DNA from: Linum tenue | Lineage: Eukaryota; Streptophyta; Magnoliopsida; Malpighiales; Linaceae | Assembly (NCBI GenBank): GCA_946122785.1 | Contig: CAMGYJ010000005.1 | Coordinates: forward strand, 34,090,002-34,154,001 | DNA length: 64,000 bases | Reading direction: 5' to 3' | In this document: piece after piece, positions 23,481 to 33,343 of the stretch | Position numbering within the stretch: the stretch's first letter is position 1 | Layout of the letters: each line of letters starts with the position of its first letter | Program-made: the position numbers and the translations under genes | The notes under the pieces: model-generated | What the model was told of the DNA's origin: nothing | Database searches by the model: none | The model's input: only the letters and a program-made list of their open reading frames with translations

Positions 23481-23543
23481 AGAAGCCAACAAGCGGTGGA
23501 TCTCTCTCAACATGGAAAGAAGCCAACAAGCGGTGGATCTCTC
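23481..23543 (+). repeat. 26-bp direct duplication across the TBP start codon
   Basis: AGAAGCCAACAAGCGGTGGA followed by TCTCTC occurs at 23481-23506 and again at 23518-23543 (offset 37 bp). The second copy supplies codons 3 to 11 of the protein. The first lies in the leader. The two are identical, which suggests a recent event. Confidence 0.85.
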
Positions 23544-24099
23544 CAACCACCCTTCCGGCATCGTTCCCACCCTACAAAACATCGTCTCCACGGTAAACTT
23601 GGGCTGCGAGTTAAACCTCGAGCAAATCGCTCTGCGAGCCCACGATGCAGAATACAACCCTAAGCGTTTCGCCGCTGCTGTGATCATGAGGACCAGGGAC
23701 CCCAAAACGACGGCGCTCATCTTCGCCTCGGGGAAGATGGTATGCAAGGGTGCCAACAGTGAGCTGCAGTTGAAGCTGGCTGCCAGGAAGTATGCTCGAG
23801 CAGTTCAGAAGCTCGGTTTCCCGGCCAAGTTCGAGGACTTCAAGATCGAGAACATGGTAGCCTCTTGTGATGTGAAGTTCCCCATCAGGCTCGAAGGTAT
23901 TGCTGCATCCTCCCATGGCGCTTGCTCGAGTTACGAGCCCGAGCTTTTCCCGGGGCTGGTATACAGAATGAAACAGCCCAAGGTCGTGCTCAGCATTTTT
24001 GCGTCGGGGAAGGTCGTGATCACGGGAGCTAAGGCTAGAGAGGAAACGTATGCAGCGTTTGAGAACATATACCCTGTGCTTGCTGAGTTCAGGATATAG
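23512..24099 (+). CDS. TATA-binding protein, intronless copy (likely retrogene)
   Basis: One uninterrupted frame encodes 195 residues with the two direct repeats of the TBP saddle (about 20-195). TBP binds TATA boxes as the core of TFIID and related complexes in the nucleus. The four DNA-kinking phenylalanines of the family are all kept, in KRFAAA, LIFASG, ELFPGL and SIFASG. Plant TBP genes normally have several introns, so a single exon points to reverse transcription of mRNA. Differences from the usual plant protein include an extra alanine after KRFAA, many changes in the first repeat (for example [11 protein letters not shown]), and a shortened end, stopping at EFRI where the family continues a few residues. 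It has its own upstream TATA box. No poly(A) remnant was seen. The intact frame suggests selection or youth, but function is unproven. Confidence 0.88.
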   Translation: MERSQQAVDLSNHPSGIVPTLQNIVSTVNLGCELNLEQIALRAHDAEYNPKRFAAAVIMRTRDPKTTALIFASGKMVCKGANSELQLKLAARKYARAVQKLGFPAKFEDFKIENMVASCDVKFPIRLEGIAASSHGACSSYEPELFPGLVYRMKQPKVVLSIFASGKVVITGAKAREETYAAFENIYPVLAEFRI

Positions 24100-26188
24100 T
24101 CCAGCAATATGATATGGCGGCGGTAGTTTGATTTCTTGTTCTCATGGTTTGTGAAACTATACCGGATACCGTAACGAAAAAGTCAGTAGAATGATGTTTA
24201 GCGGTTCGATTGTGATTTATACATTAGAGAATGCATTTCTTAACAGTAAAATAGTGTTTGTTGGAAGGAAATAATTATAGGTGAAATTAAAGAGCAAAAG
24301 GTCACGCAAATATACTGAAGGATGAGTTGAGTAAAACTAAAATAGAAATAAGTACGAAGATGCGAGCCAACAACACAGCCTGCATAATATCTGAATTTGA
24401 TAATCTCATGAAGCACTCTGTATCATAACGTATAGAGGACCAATGGATACTTTTCAAGCAGTTTTTGTCATCTATTTGATCTTTCTCTTGTTTAGTGAAA
24501 TACTGGACATAATAATAGTTTGTTACGAAAAATATGACAAAACAGATTTGGTAGTTCAAACTGGTGAAGGTAGATCTCACATACTTGTGGAATGGGACAG
24601 CTTACCAACCTCGAGTTCATATGCCAAACCAAAATGCACAATAATATAAAGAACATCTACAACCCAAACACTCCTCCTTCCGTTTCCTTGGTGTTTTTGA
24701 TCCGAAACTCACAAGCCTTCATTTTCGCTCTAGGTCCTGAAATATGACATAAAAGCACAAACTGTTGTGGAAATTGTTCACGTGTACTATTTTCTTGCAA
24801 TACAAGCAAACACATAAGATTAAGAACACATGCAAAGACACATGCAAGCGTCCTAGCCGATAGAATTCACTATCTCTCCTTAAAGAATCTTATTCCCCTC
24901 TAGTACCCAAGGTTATGGAATAATTCCTCCCAGGATAGAAAGGACGTACCTTTTCCGGCGTAGCGGTACCTCAAACCCCGGAAACCATCGAACGCAGCGA
25001 ACCGGCGAGAACCACACTTGACTCTATTTTCTCTTTGAAAAGAATGCAGAAAAAACGAGTTTTAGATTTAGCAGAGTTTTGGTACCGAAAAAATCCATCT
25101 ATATCTCGTAGTTAAAACTAGAGGGGGTATAGTGCTATTTATAGAAAATTAAGGGGTGCATTGAAGAGAGGCAACTCTTCATATGGGTGGTTACACCCCA
25201 ACCAACGCATTGATTCGTTTTAAAATAATGAACCATTGCATTGGTTCGGTCCATGGTAGTTGTACCGGTTTGGTTATTCCAACCTCCTCATCGATTCAGT
25301 TCGATTTGGTTCAACTCGGTTTGGTTCATTTGGTTACACAAACCAATTTAACCAATTAACCTCATATTACATCAAATCGATCGAATTCGAGGTCATGTCT
25401 TCCCACATCTTACCAACATGGTACTTCAAGAGACTCTCTTGGATCTTTCCCCTTTCATTTCCATTCACACCACTAAAAATCCCAACACAAACTAGCGTGA
25501 AATCGGTTTAAAACACGAGAATCAACTCTCAAACAGTTCAAGATTAATGGGAAATATCATGTACAAATAACGGTTAATCACCGATTGATGATCAATTATA
25601 GGTGACACACTATCCACAAGATGATGGTTGACTTGGAATTAGAAATAAAAAATTAAGATTAGTTAAGAGAGTGAATTAAAATAATATGAAAACAAAGGAA
25701 TTCAAATAGTAAATACACCAATAATTAGTCAATTAGCTACTCACATAAATAAGTTGTGGGAACTCAATTACACAGAACACACTAGAATATAATAAGTTTA
25801 GAAGATTAGTATGAACGTGTTTAGAAAGAACGTTGGAGACAAAAAAAAAAAAGAGAGAGAGAATATTATAGTTTAAATAAAGTAAGTTTCATCTATTTAC
25901 AATAGGTTTCGTTGCTTTTTACCATTGCTAGAATTACTAATTGGAGACCAGCATTGCAACGGACACAGAAGAAATGGGCTGGAAGCCTGGAATTATAACA
26001 GGCGAACTAACGGATTCATAATTTGAATTTTTTGGAGTTTGCACTTGGAGTTGGAATAGAGTTGGAGTTTAGGTGGGATCCATTATTTCATTTACATACC
26101 TATTGGTCACTTGTATGGGCTAAAAGTCAAGCCCAAATTCTTTTTTTTTTTTTGGTGAGAAGTCAAGCCCAAATTCTATTAAGTAGTT
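24100..26188. other. Intergenic with possible LTR-like remnant
   Basis: No gene is recognised. Around 24950-25160 the sequence is less AT-rich, and on the minus strand TATAAATAGC occurs near 25135-25145, as in an LTR or lost promoter. Neither TG...CA ends nor a primer-binding site were found. Near 25250-25370 GGTTYGG words suggest a further decayed hAT-type element. Confidence 0.35.
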
Positions 26189-26571
26189 AGAATTAACGGG
26201 GGAAATCAAGAAATAGCACTTTTTTTTTTTTACAAAAATGACACCCAAACCATAAAATTTTTAAATTTAGCACCATTAATCGAAAACAGCACGCCAAAGG
26301 TGCGTTTTATGAAGAAATCGCGTTGGGAAGACACGATTTTTGTTAGGGTGGATACGAAACCGCATAGGGAAGCGGCGGTCTCCAGAACTGTCGGATCAGG
26401 GAGCGATCCAACGGTGGACCGCGTGCCAACGCATCGATCCGCGTCACGGATAGTGATCCGCAGCGGGATGGGGCGGTTTCTAGCCTCGGGAAACACAAAC
26501 CGTCCATTAGGGGAGCGGTTTTGGTCAGACGAAAATTACCAAACCGCCCCTACAGGGGGCGGTCAGAATCC

Positions 26572-26579
26572 TATATAAA
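26572..26579 (+). promoter_or_regulatory. TATA box of the mobile-domain gene
   Basis: TATATAAA lies at the inner edge of the left subterminal region of MULE-2. It is followed by a CT-rich leader, and the proposed ATG lies about 220 bp downstream. Confidence 0.5.
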
Positions 26580-26799
26580 CTCCATCCCCTCTCCATTTTT
26601 TTTTCACACCAAACCCCATTCTTCCCTCTCTCTTTCTAAAAGTATCTCTCTATCCATCCCCGCCCCCAACCTAAGAAACAGTGTTTTGCGGCTAAGTCCG
26701 ATCTACCATCAGAAAACATTTCTTTGGTTTTTCCTTCAAAACCCGCCGAGTCTCTGTTCAACTTATTGAAAGATTGGTGCCAAGACGAGGGTATTTTTC

Positions 26800-28038
26800 A
26801 TGATGACTATCAAATGGGACGTACTCATTTTACCAAAATTTTGTTGTTATAATTTTTTTAATTATTCTATATACTAAATAATTAACTTTGTTGTTATTCT
26901 CTCGTAGATTGGCGACGACGTGGATATATACAACCAAAGATATTATGTTGATCAAGTACCGATTGATCCAAGCGTGTTGTACGATCAAACTAAGCATCGT
27001 TCAAGAGATGTTTGCAACGATCACCTGGTACATTCAATTTTCATCATTTGTCCTTTTTTATTTTGTTAATATACTTAGTAGTTTATAAATTAAATTTGAT
27101 AATTTTTAATCGTTTTGATTATTTTCAATGGGTTGGGCTAATACAATGCGCCACTTACTTAGACTCTTCATAAAGAGATGCATGCCTAAGGAGATGGGGT
27201 CTTAGCGATTATCATGATCCACCCATTTTTTGGGAAAATCGGGTTTTAAGTGATCCTCGGATTCCCCTCTTTTTCTGTCAAAAACGTTGCGTTTCTAAGA
27301 AGATGTATACCTCTTCTAAGAGTCTAACGAGTGTTGCAATGTATTCGATTAAATTATTGAAAATAACCATTACGATTTACACAATAATGTCATGGATTTA
27401 TGTGTATGTGTTTCAAATATTTGAATATGTATCTCTTTAAATTATTATTTATTTAAATTATTGTTAATTTATTTAATTGAATATGTTTGTTTTACGAAAT
27501 TATGTATATAACTTGGAAAAAACATTGATTTTGTTTATTTAAATTGTTTGTTATAATAGATTTATAATTGTATATTATATCATAAACTTATGGTGAAAGT
27601 TAAATTTTTCGCTAGGATGTATACCATATAATCCGCTATAGGGGTACGAGCAATGTGCTCGCATATAACGACGTCCTCTCGCCCTTTCTCAAAAGGGCAA
27701 GGTTGGAGTCGATCAGACACATTTTAGGGATAAATATCGACTATCAACTCATCACCGCATTGGTGGAGAGATGGCGAAAGGAGACGCATTGCTTCAACTT
27801 TCGCGAAGGAGAGTGCAGAATCACACTAAAGGATTTCACCATCCTAACCCATTTGCCCAACAACGGCAATGTAGTGTGTGTGAGCGATGTTGCACCACCG
27901 GATGTTGGCGGGATGACTGGTTGGCAGCATTGGATCAACAACGCTTTGGGGTTGCGAGTGCCAGTCAAGAGAAGAGTTGATGGCCTTGGGATGTTATGGA
28001 TGACACACATGTGTGAGTGTTCATCGCACGGGATATGA
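26800..28038 (+). pseudogene. Truncated plant mobile domain (MAIN-like) gene inside MULE-2
   Basis: Proposed exons are 26800-26820, 26908-27027 and 27616-28038, all GT-AG with phases that keep one frame (187 residues). The first tiny exon is the least certain. The protein contains YYVDQVPIDPSVLYDQTKHRS, then the mobile-domain core: GINIDYQLITALVERWR, ETHCFNFREGECRITLKDF and LTHLPNNGNVV. This domain occurs in Arabidopsis MAIN and MAIL1, which maintain genome and cell stability, and many copies ride in transposons. Normal domains run much longer. Here the frame crosses into antisense transposase sequence near 27980 and stops. It is therefore a chimeric or broken copy, though still openly readable. 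Confidence 0.7.
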
Positions 28039-28900
28039 CCCAATGGCCGTCTCTCTTGTTGTTGAGGGCCCGGACCCTAGCCTTGCATCCCTCCTGTTGA
28101 TTTCGGCATCTAACTTTGAGCCTCTTCGCGTTGGAATGAGTTAAGCGCCATTCAAAACTCTGAGTCATTACTTCAGTCTCAATAGCGTGTTGCAGCTCCT
28201 TCTTCGTACCAAATTGTTGGCCCTTCATAAACCCAGTGAGTGGACCCCCCATAATGGTACCTCTTGCGGCTCCATGTCGGCATCGACATACCAATTCTCA
28301 TTTGGAATGTGATTGTAGTACGAGATAGGTACACGATCACGAAACACCTCATCATCATCTGAGTCTGACTCTGACTCTGGGCCTGAATCATCATCACCTT
28401 CAAGAGGGTCAGAGCTGTATGCACTGACATTGATTTATTCTTCTTCATCGGAAGGGTCACTAACTAGTGTTGGCAGGACATCTTCCATCTAATCTAGATC
28501 ACGAAAGGCACCTTCATCATCACTGTAATGGTAGTTGTGAAAACTACCGTCGCCTGAATGGAAGTTGTAGTCGGGTTGGTACTGGGTAGCTTCTTGTTGG
28601 TTGTCATGGTACCGTTGACTTCTTCTTCATATGATGGGAAGGATTGATGATGACCTTCACCTCCTTCTTAGTACTCATGGTACGAATGAGGATCATGGTA
28701 ACCTTGTTAAGGATGATCTTCATATAATCCACCTCCACCATGGATACCAGATGTTTGGCCATCTCCAGAATGACCTCCACCGCCTTCGAGCACTTCGGTG
28801 TAAACAAAAATCTATGCTTAGGAAACATTATTGGCTTTCAAAAATTCAACCATGGCATCTAGTTCATCCTGAGTGGTTATGAGGAATTCCTCATGCCACA
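27965..28900 (-). pseudogene. MULE transposase N-terminal remnant
   Basis: A minus-strand frame (28294-27965) contains GFMKGQQFGTKKELQHAIET, then VRCRNQQEGCKARVRA and WVISRAMNTHTC. This is the Cys/His DNA-binding module that precedes the catalytic domain in plant MULE transposases. Upstream (28300-28900) an acidic and Gly/His/Tyr-rich low-complexity part is present in mixed frames, as in complete MULE proteins. The DDE domain, SWIM finger and knuckle are missing. It faces the mobile-domain gene tail to tail and overlaps its last codons. Confidence 0.7.
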
Positions 28901-29726
28901 ACTACCCGCCTTGTCTGTTTGAATATCGGTACACCATACGATCAACTCTTCTCGTGCCATCCATGCAAGTAACCTAAGTACACATTTGATGGAGCTCTTT
29001 AAGCATCAGTCTCGTAGCGACTTTTATTTTATGAAAATTACCACCGACTTAACGTGCCCCCTTTTCGGTCTCTTCCGTGTAACCATTCCACAGTAACCAA
29101 AACGTGAAATTTTGGAATGTCATCGGCAAGAAAACAATAATTCAGTTAATACCATAAAAACCACAAATCACAACAAAAAGTAATACAAAATAAACTTACG
29201 AAGTAACATTAATTGCAAAAACTCTAAAAATGTATGGTGCACAACAGACAATTGAAGAAGAATAAGGAGAGGGGTGAAGAGCTGAGGTTTCCGGGGCTAT
29301 CTTTTATAGGCAAAATCATCACTGAAAACCTCAAGGGAGAGGGCGGTTTTCATCTGCCATGCAACCCACATCTGCAAACCCCTGCATGGAGATCTGTCAG
29401 ATGTCGGGGAATGGGGACGACACACAAACCGCAGGGGGTGAAATTTGTGTGTCGGCAAGGCAAACGCTCGTTGAGGAAGAGATTCTGGTTGAAAACCTAA
29501 ACCACTCTCTCAATAGGCGGTTTCTGCTAAGTCTGCCGAAAAGACTGCCTGGTGAGGGAGCAGTTTCTGCTCATAATTTTAACCGCATCCTTAGTAAGCG
29601 GTTCTTCCAGAAACCACCTCCTCCAGTGGCGATCTTTGGCGAATGGTGCTATTTTTGGAATTTGTTTGGGTTGGGTGCTATTTTTTTTAATAGTGTTATT
29701 CCTGGAAAAAAAAAATCCGAATTAAT

Positions 29727-30220
29727 ATGTATGTGTATAGTATATTGTAGTGGATGGAGGCCCTACCAACACAGTCCCAGGGCATGGTTTGTGCTTTAAT
29801 GTACAACTTGAAGTTGTACCGTAACGTTAAATGTAATTCAGTTTGTACCATAAATGAATTTGTATCATCACATAAAAGTACAAATTCAAGTTGTGCCATA
29901 AAAAAATTTGTACAAATAAGTATAAGTACAATCTGAAGTTGTACCATAAACGCAAAAATCTATAGCACCAATGCTATATAACATTGTAAAATTCGTCCTA
30001 TAACAAATTTATGAAAACACACAAGAAAACATAATCAGCAAATTAACAGAGTATGAGTAGGCAGAGGATAATTTTGGGATCTGGAATAACACATAAGGCC
30101 ATACCAGCAAGTGTTGTTGCTACTGCTACTTCTAATACTTCCAGGATTGAATGTATGCATTGACACTATACGGCAAGAAGCGTAAAGCAGAACCCAGTAA
30201 CTAGTAAGGAACCAAAACCA
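29727..30220. other. Spacer between two MULEs
   Basis: No gene. Short inverted phrases (GTACAACTTGAAGTTGTACC and variants) recur near 29800-29945, so a small decayed repeat may sit here. Confidence 0.4.
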
Positions 30221-30317
30221 GAAACACAAGGAAGAATTCCCATAATACAGTAAAAATTAAACATAATTCCCATAATACATAAGATTTATAAAATTTTCCC
30301 AAAATACCCAAGTTTCA

Positions 30318-30868
30318 AAGGGTTCGAGTCTCATAAACTCGAACAACAAGAAAGTTCGACGATGAAGAACTCGAACTAGAACCACATTGAGTTCCTAAAA
30401 CTCGATCATTAGTAGTTCAATTTTGGAAAAATTGATCAAGGTATATCGATGACAAAGAACTCGTTCATAGTAGTTCGAGTTTGGACAACTCGATCCAGCC
30501 AGATCGATGCCAAAAAACTCGATCTAGTAAAACGACTTTAGAATCCTCTATCCATATATGCACAAGATCGATGCCTTAAAACTCGAACAATATAAATCGA
30601 TTCCTATGGCCTCAAACCACTGGTCAACCGACGTGCTTCAGGATAGGGTTGCAGGGATAATATTCTTTGTTTTCATAGATCGAGTTCTAGGGACTCGAAC
30701 TAGTGTAGTTTGATTACACTAAACTCGAACCACTGCTCAATCATCATGTCAAGTCACTTTCGGTCCGACATGCTCCAGAATAGGGTGCAGGGGTATAATT
30801 ATTGGTTGCCCTAGATCGAGTTTAATGGACTCGAACTACTGTAGTTCGAGTTTTTTGGACTCGAACCA
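30318..30868. repeat. Left subterminal ACTCGA/TCGAGT array of MULE-1
   Basis: By hand count there are 15 copies of ACTCGA or its complement in about 550 bp, where well under one is expected by chance. Many are paired as TCGAGT...ACTCGA with short spacers. They may bind the transposase. The right end carries a similar set (about 8 copies in 35717-36072). Confidence 0.75.
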
Positions 30869-31226
30869 CTGCATCGGTTTACGAGGATAAAAAGCCATCA
30901 CTTAGCACATTCTGGCAGCTCTTTTACTTTCTATCTTCTTTCTTCCAAACACAAACTGCAGCAGCTGGAGCACCATAGCTGAGCAAAGAAGAAAAATTTT
31001 GGAGGTAAGTTCTGCTTACGTTGTTTGAATGAGCATATTAGAATTTTGGATTAATTTAGTATTGTTTGTACTGTATGTAATGAAGAGTATTTATAGAACT
31101 CTTCTCCTAATCCCAAACAGAAAACCAAACACTTTTTCCCAAACATACAAGGAAAAAGGTCAAACAAAACCCAAACACAAACCCAAACAAAATAGGCCCA
31201 AATCAAATTCAAGTCATATTCTAACA

Positions 31227-31238
31227 ATCTCCACCTTG
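31227..31238 (-). other. Polypurine tract of the Copia derivative
   Basis: CAAGGTGGAGAT on the minus strand stands immediately before the TGTTAG start of the 3' LTR piece. This is the usual Copia plus-strand primer and fixes the LTR border. Confidence 0.8.
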
Positions 31239-31359
31239 ACTTGAATTTTCTCTCAAATACCAAATGTACCAGACGCAACCAAAGTTGCCAGATGTACCAG
31301 ATTCCTCCAAATCAGCTGTACCAGAATCTCCCCTGCCTCCAAATGCCCCTAAGGGCGGT

Positions 31360-32626
31360 CAACAACTCAAACCATTTGGCAAGTCCAACCCATGTTGTGA
31401 CTTGTCATTCAGAACCAGCTTGGTGCACTTATCACCAACAGAACATGTCAAAACAGAACCTTGTAGATTATACAAGGCACCTCGCTTGACACCTTTCAAA
31501 ATCACCTTATAACCCTTGTAGACAGACAACACTCCACCTTCACCTTTGAAACTTAAACCCTTGCTGTCGAGTAGACTTAAAGATATCAGATTCTTAGTCA
31601 TCTCTGGAATATGTCTAACATTGTTCAAGGTGCGAACAGAACCATCATGTGTCCTCATCCGGACGGAGCCGCTTCCAACAATCTTACAGATAGCACCATT
31701 GGCCATAGAAACATGTCCTCCATCCATCTGCTCATAAGTTGAAAAACACTCCCTGCTTGGACACATATGATAATCAGCTGCAGTATCTAAATACCACACA
31801 TCCTAATGATGTACATGTTCATTCACTGCTAAGGCTAAACCATCTTCAGAATCAGAGTTAGTTTCTTCCGCCACAGCAGCAGATGATTCCTTCTTCTCCC
31901 GATATTTCTTTAGTTTAGGACAATCAGATTTCCAATGTCCTTTCTCCTTGCAGTAATGACATATATCATCCTTCAAACCAGCAGAATTCGAATTTGTATT
32001 CGCCTTCCTATTACCAGATTGTTGTCTCCTACTACGAGTAGCAGCCAACCCATATGCCTGATTTTCCGAACCTGAACCAAACGCCTTATGTCGAACCTCT
32101 CTAGTATGTAGAGCAGATCTGACATCTTCCAAAGACAAACTATCTTTCCCAGCAATAAAAGAATCCACAAAATTCTCATACGACCGTGGCAAAGATACTA
32201 ACAGAATTAAGGCAGCATCCTCATCATCTATTTTAACATCAATTTTCCGCAGATCTAGCAAGATAGTATTTAGTTGATCTAGATGATTCCTGAGAGACGT
32301 ACCTTCCTTCATACGCAAACTGAACAAAAGTTGCTTCATATGCAACTTGTTAGTTAAAGACTTTCAAGCTTCAACCACAGTCCCTCAGCAGTCTTCTCAG
32401 CAGCAACCTCAGTGATGATGTCATCAGCCCCACAAAGCAAGATTGTAGAGTGAGCTTTCTCCTCCAAAGTAATCCACTCTTCTTCATCTATACTTTCCTT
32501 CTTTGATTTTCCAGACAACAGAGCCCACAAACCCTGTTGTTTCAACAGTGCTTGCATCTTGATCTGCCACAAACTGAAACTGTTTCTTCCGGTAAACTTC
32601 TCAATCTTCATACTGATAGCAGCCAT
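31360..32626 (-). pseudogene. Copia gag and protease, broken
   Basis: The frame starts at ATG 32626 (MAAISMKIEKFTGRNSFSLW), typical of Copia gag. A frameshift near 32355, where a few codons are missing, splits it from the next part. That part is FSLRMKEGTSLRNHLDQLN, the SLPRSYENF region and the knuckle CHYCKEKGHWKSDCP near 32000. A stop near 31803 follows. The protease then begins at WYLDTAADYHMC with active-site DTA and continues to about 31360, where homology ends before integrase. The gag shell packages element RNA, and this copy cannot make a complete product. Confidence 0.85.
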
Positions 32627-32802
32627 TCTTACTATCAGACAAACTCCAACCAAACTTCTCACCAAACATGCGAGACCAAAACACAACTACCCAAAGTCAA
32701 CTCCAAAGCGATTCCTCCACCAAACCAAGCTAAAGAATTGAAAGCTACCTCCACAAAGCAAAACTTCAGTTCAGCGCCAAATTCCCAAAACCGCAACCAA
32801 AG

Positions 32803-32814
32803 GCTCTGATACCA
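32803..32814 (-). other. Primer-binding site (initiator tRNA-Met)
   Basis: TGGTATCAGAGC on the minus strand, two bases after the 5' LTR, is the standard Copia primer-binding site. Confidence 0.88.
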
Positions 32815-32816
32815 CT

Positions 32817-33192
32817 TGTCAGAACAGAAGCGTGCAAACGACAATCCAGATCAACACAAACAAACACGAATTTAACGTGGTTCACTAACACAATGTGTGC
32901 TAGCTAATCCACGGGCAGGAGAGAACAAATTTCACTAATTTGAGGAGAGTACAGGTTACAAACCAAATTCTCGAACGAACAAACCAAACAAACTAACCTG
33001 ACTGACCCCTACTACAGACTAGGGTGATGAAGAGTATTTATAGAACTCTTCTCCTAATCCCAAACAGAAAACCAAACACTTTTTTTCCCAAACATACAAG
33101 GAAAAAGGTCAAACAAAACCCAAACACAAACCCAAACAAAATAGGCCCAAACACAAAACAAACCCAAATCAAATTCAAGTAATATTCTAACA
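32817..33192 (-). repeat. Copia 5' LTR, 376 bp, with TATA box
   Basis: It begins TGTTAGAAT and ends with CA next to the primer-binding site. TATAAATA (plus-strand 33035-33042) is its promoter box. It aligns with 31077-31226 for its first part, apart from a small insertion and a few changes. Confidence 0.82.
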
Positions 33193-33343
33193 ATACGAGG
33201 ATCGAACTGCAACTGGTCCATTGGTGGAACGTGACGGACAGGAGTGGCCAGTATGGGGTGAAGAATGAGATTACATAAGGGCACCCAGACAGTCACCCAA
33301 ACAAGCATCCACACCAGCATCTGGCATCAACAATGATCTGTAT

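Larger units (their letters stand above)
26198..29717. mobile_element. Mutator-like element carrying a plant mobile domain gene (MULE-2)
   Basis: The left end (AAATAGCAC, then ACACCCAAACC, then TTTAGCACCATTAATCG, 26208-26285) reappears inverted at the right end (29625-29705) with many small differences, giving ~90-bp terminal inverted repeats. Flanks AGAATTAAC and CGAATTAAT agree at 7 of 9, fitting a Mutator 9-bp target duplication. Inside are a promoter-like TATA box, a plant mobile domain gene on the plus strand, and a remnant of a MULE transposase N-terminus on the minus strand. Regions just inside both ends repeat the words GGCGGTTT and AAACCGC. No DDE catalytic domain is present, so it is not autonomous. 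Confidence 0.68.
31077..33192 (-). mobile_element. Copia LTR retrotransposon derivative with gag-protease only
   Basis: Read on the minus strand: a full 5' LTR (33192-32817, TGTTAG...CA), a primer-binding site for initiator tRNA-Met, gag and part of protease, then directly a polypurine tract and a partial second LTR (31226-31077). Integrase, reverse transcriptase and RNase H are missing. The second LTR matches only the first ~165 bases of the 5' LTR (up to just past its TATA box). It sits inside MULE-1, between the leader part and the transposase frame. Confidence 0.85.
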
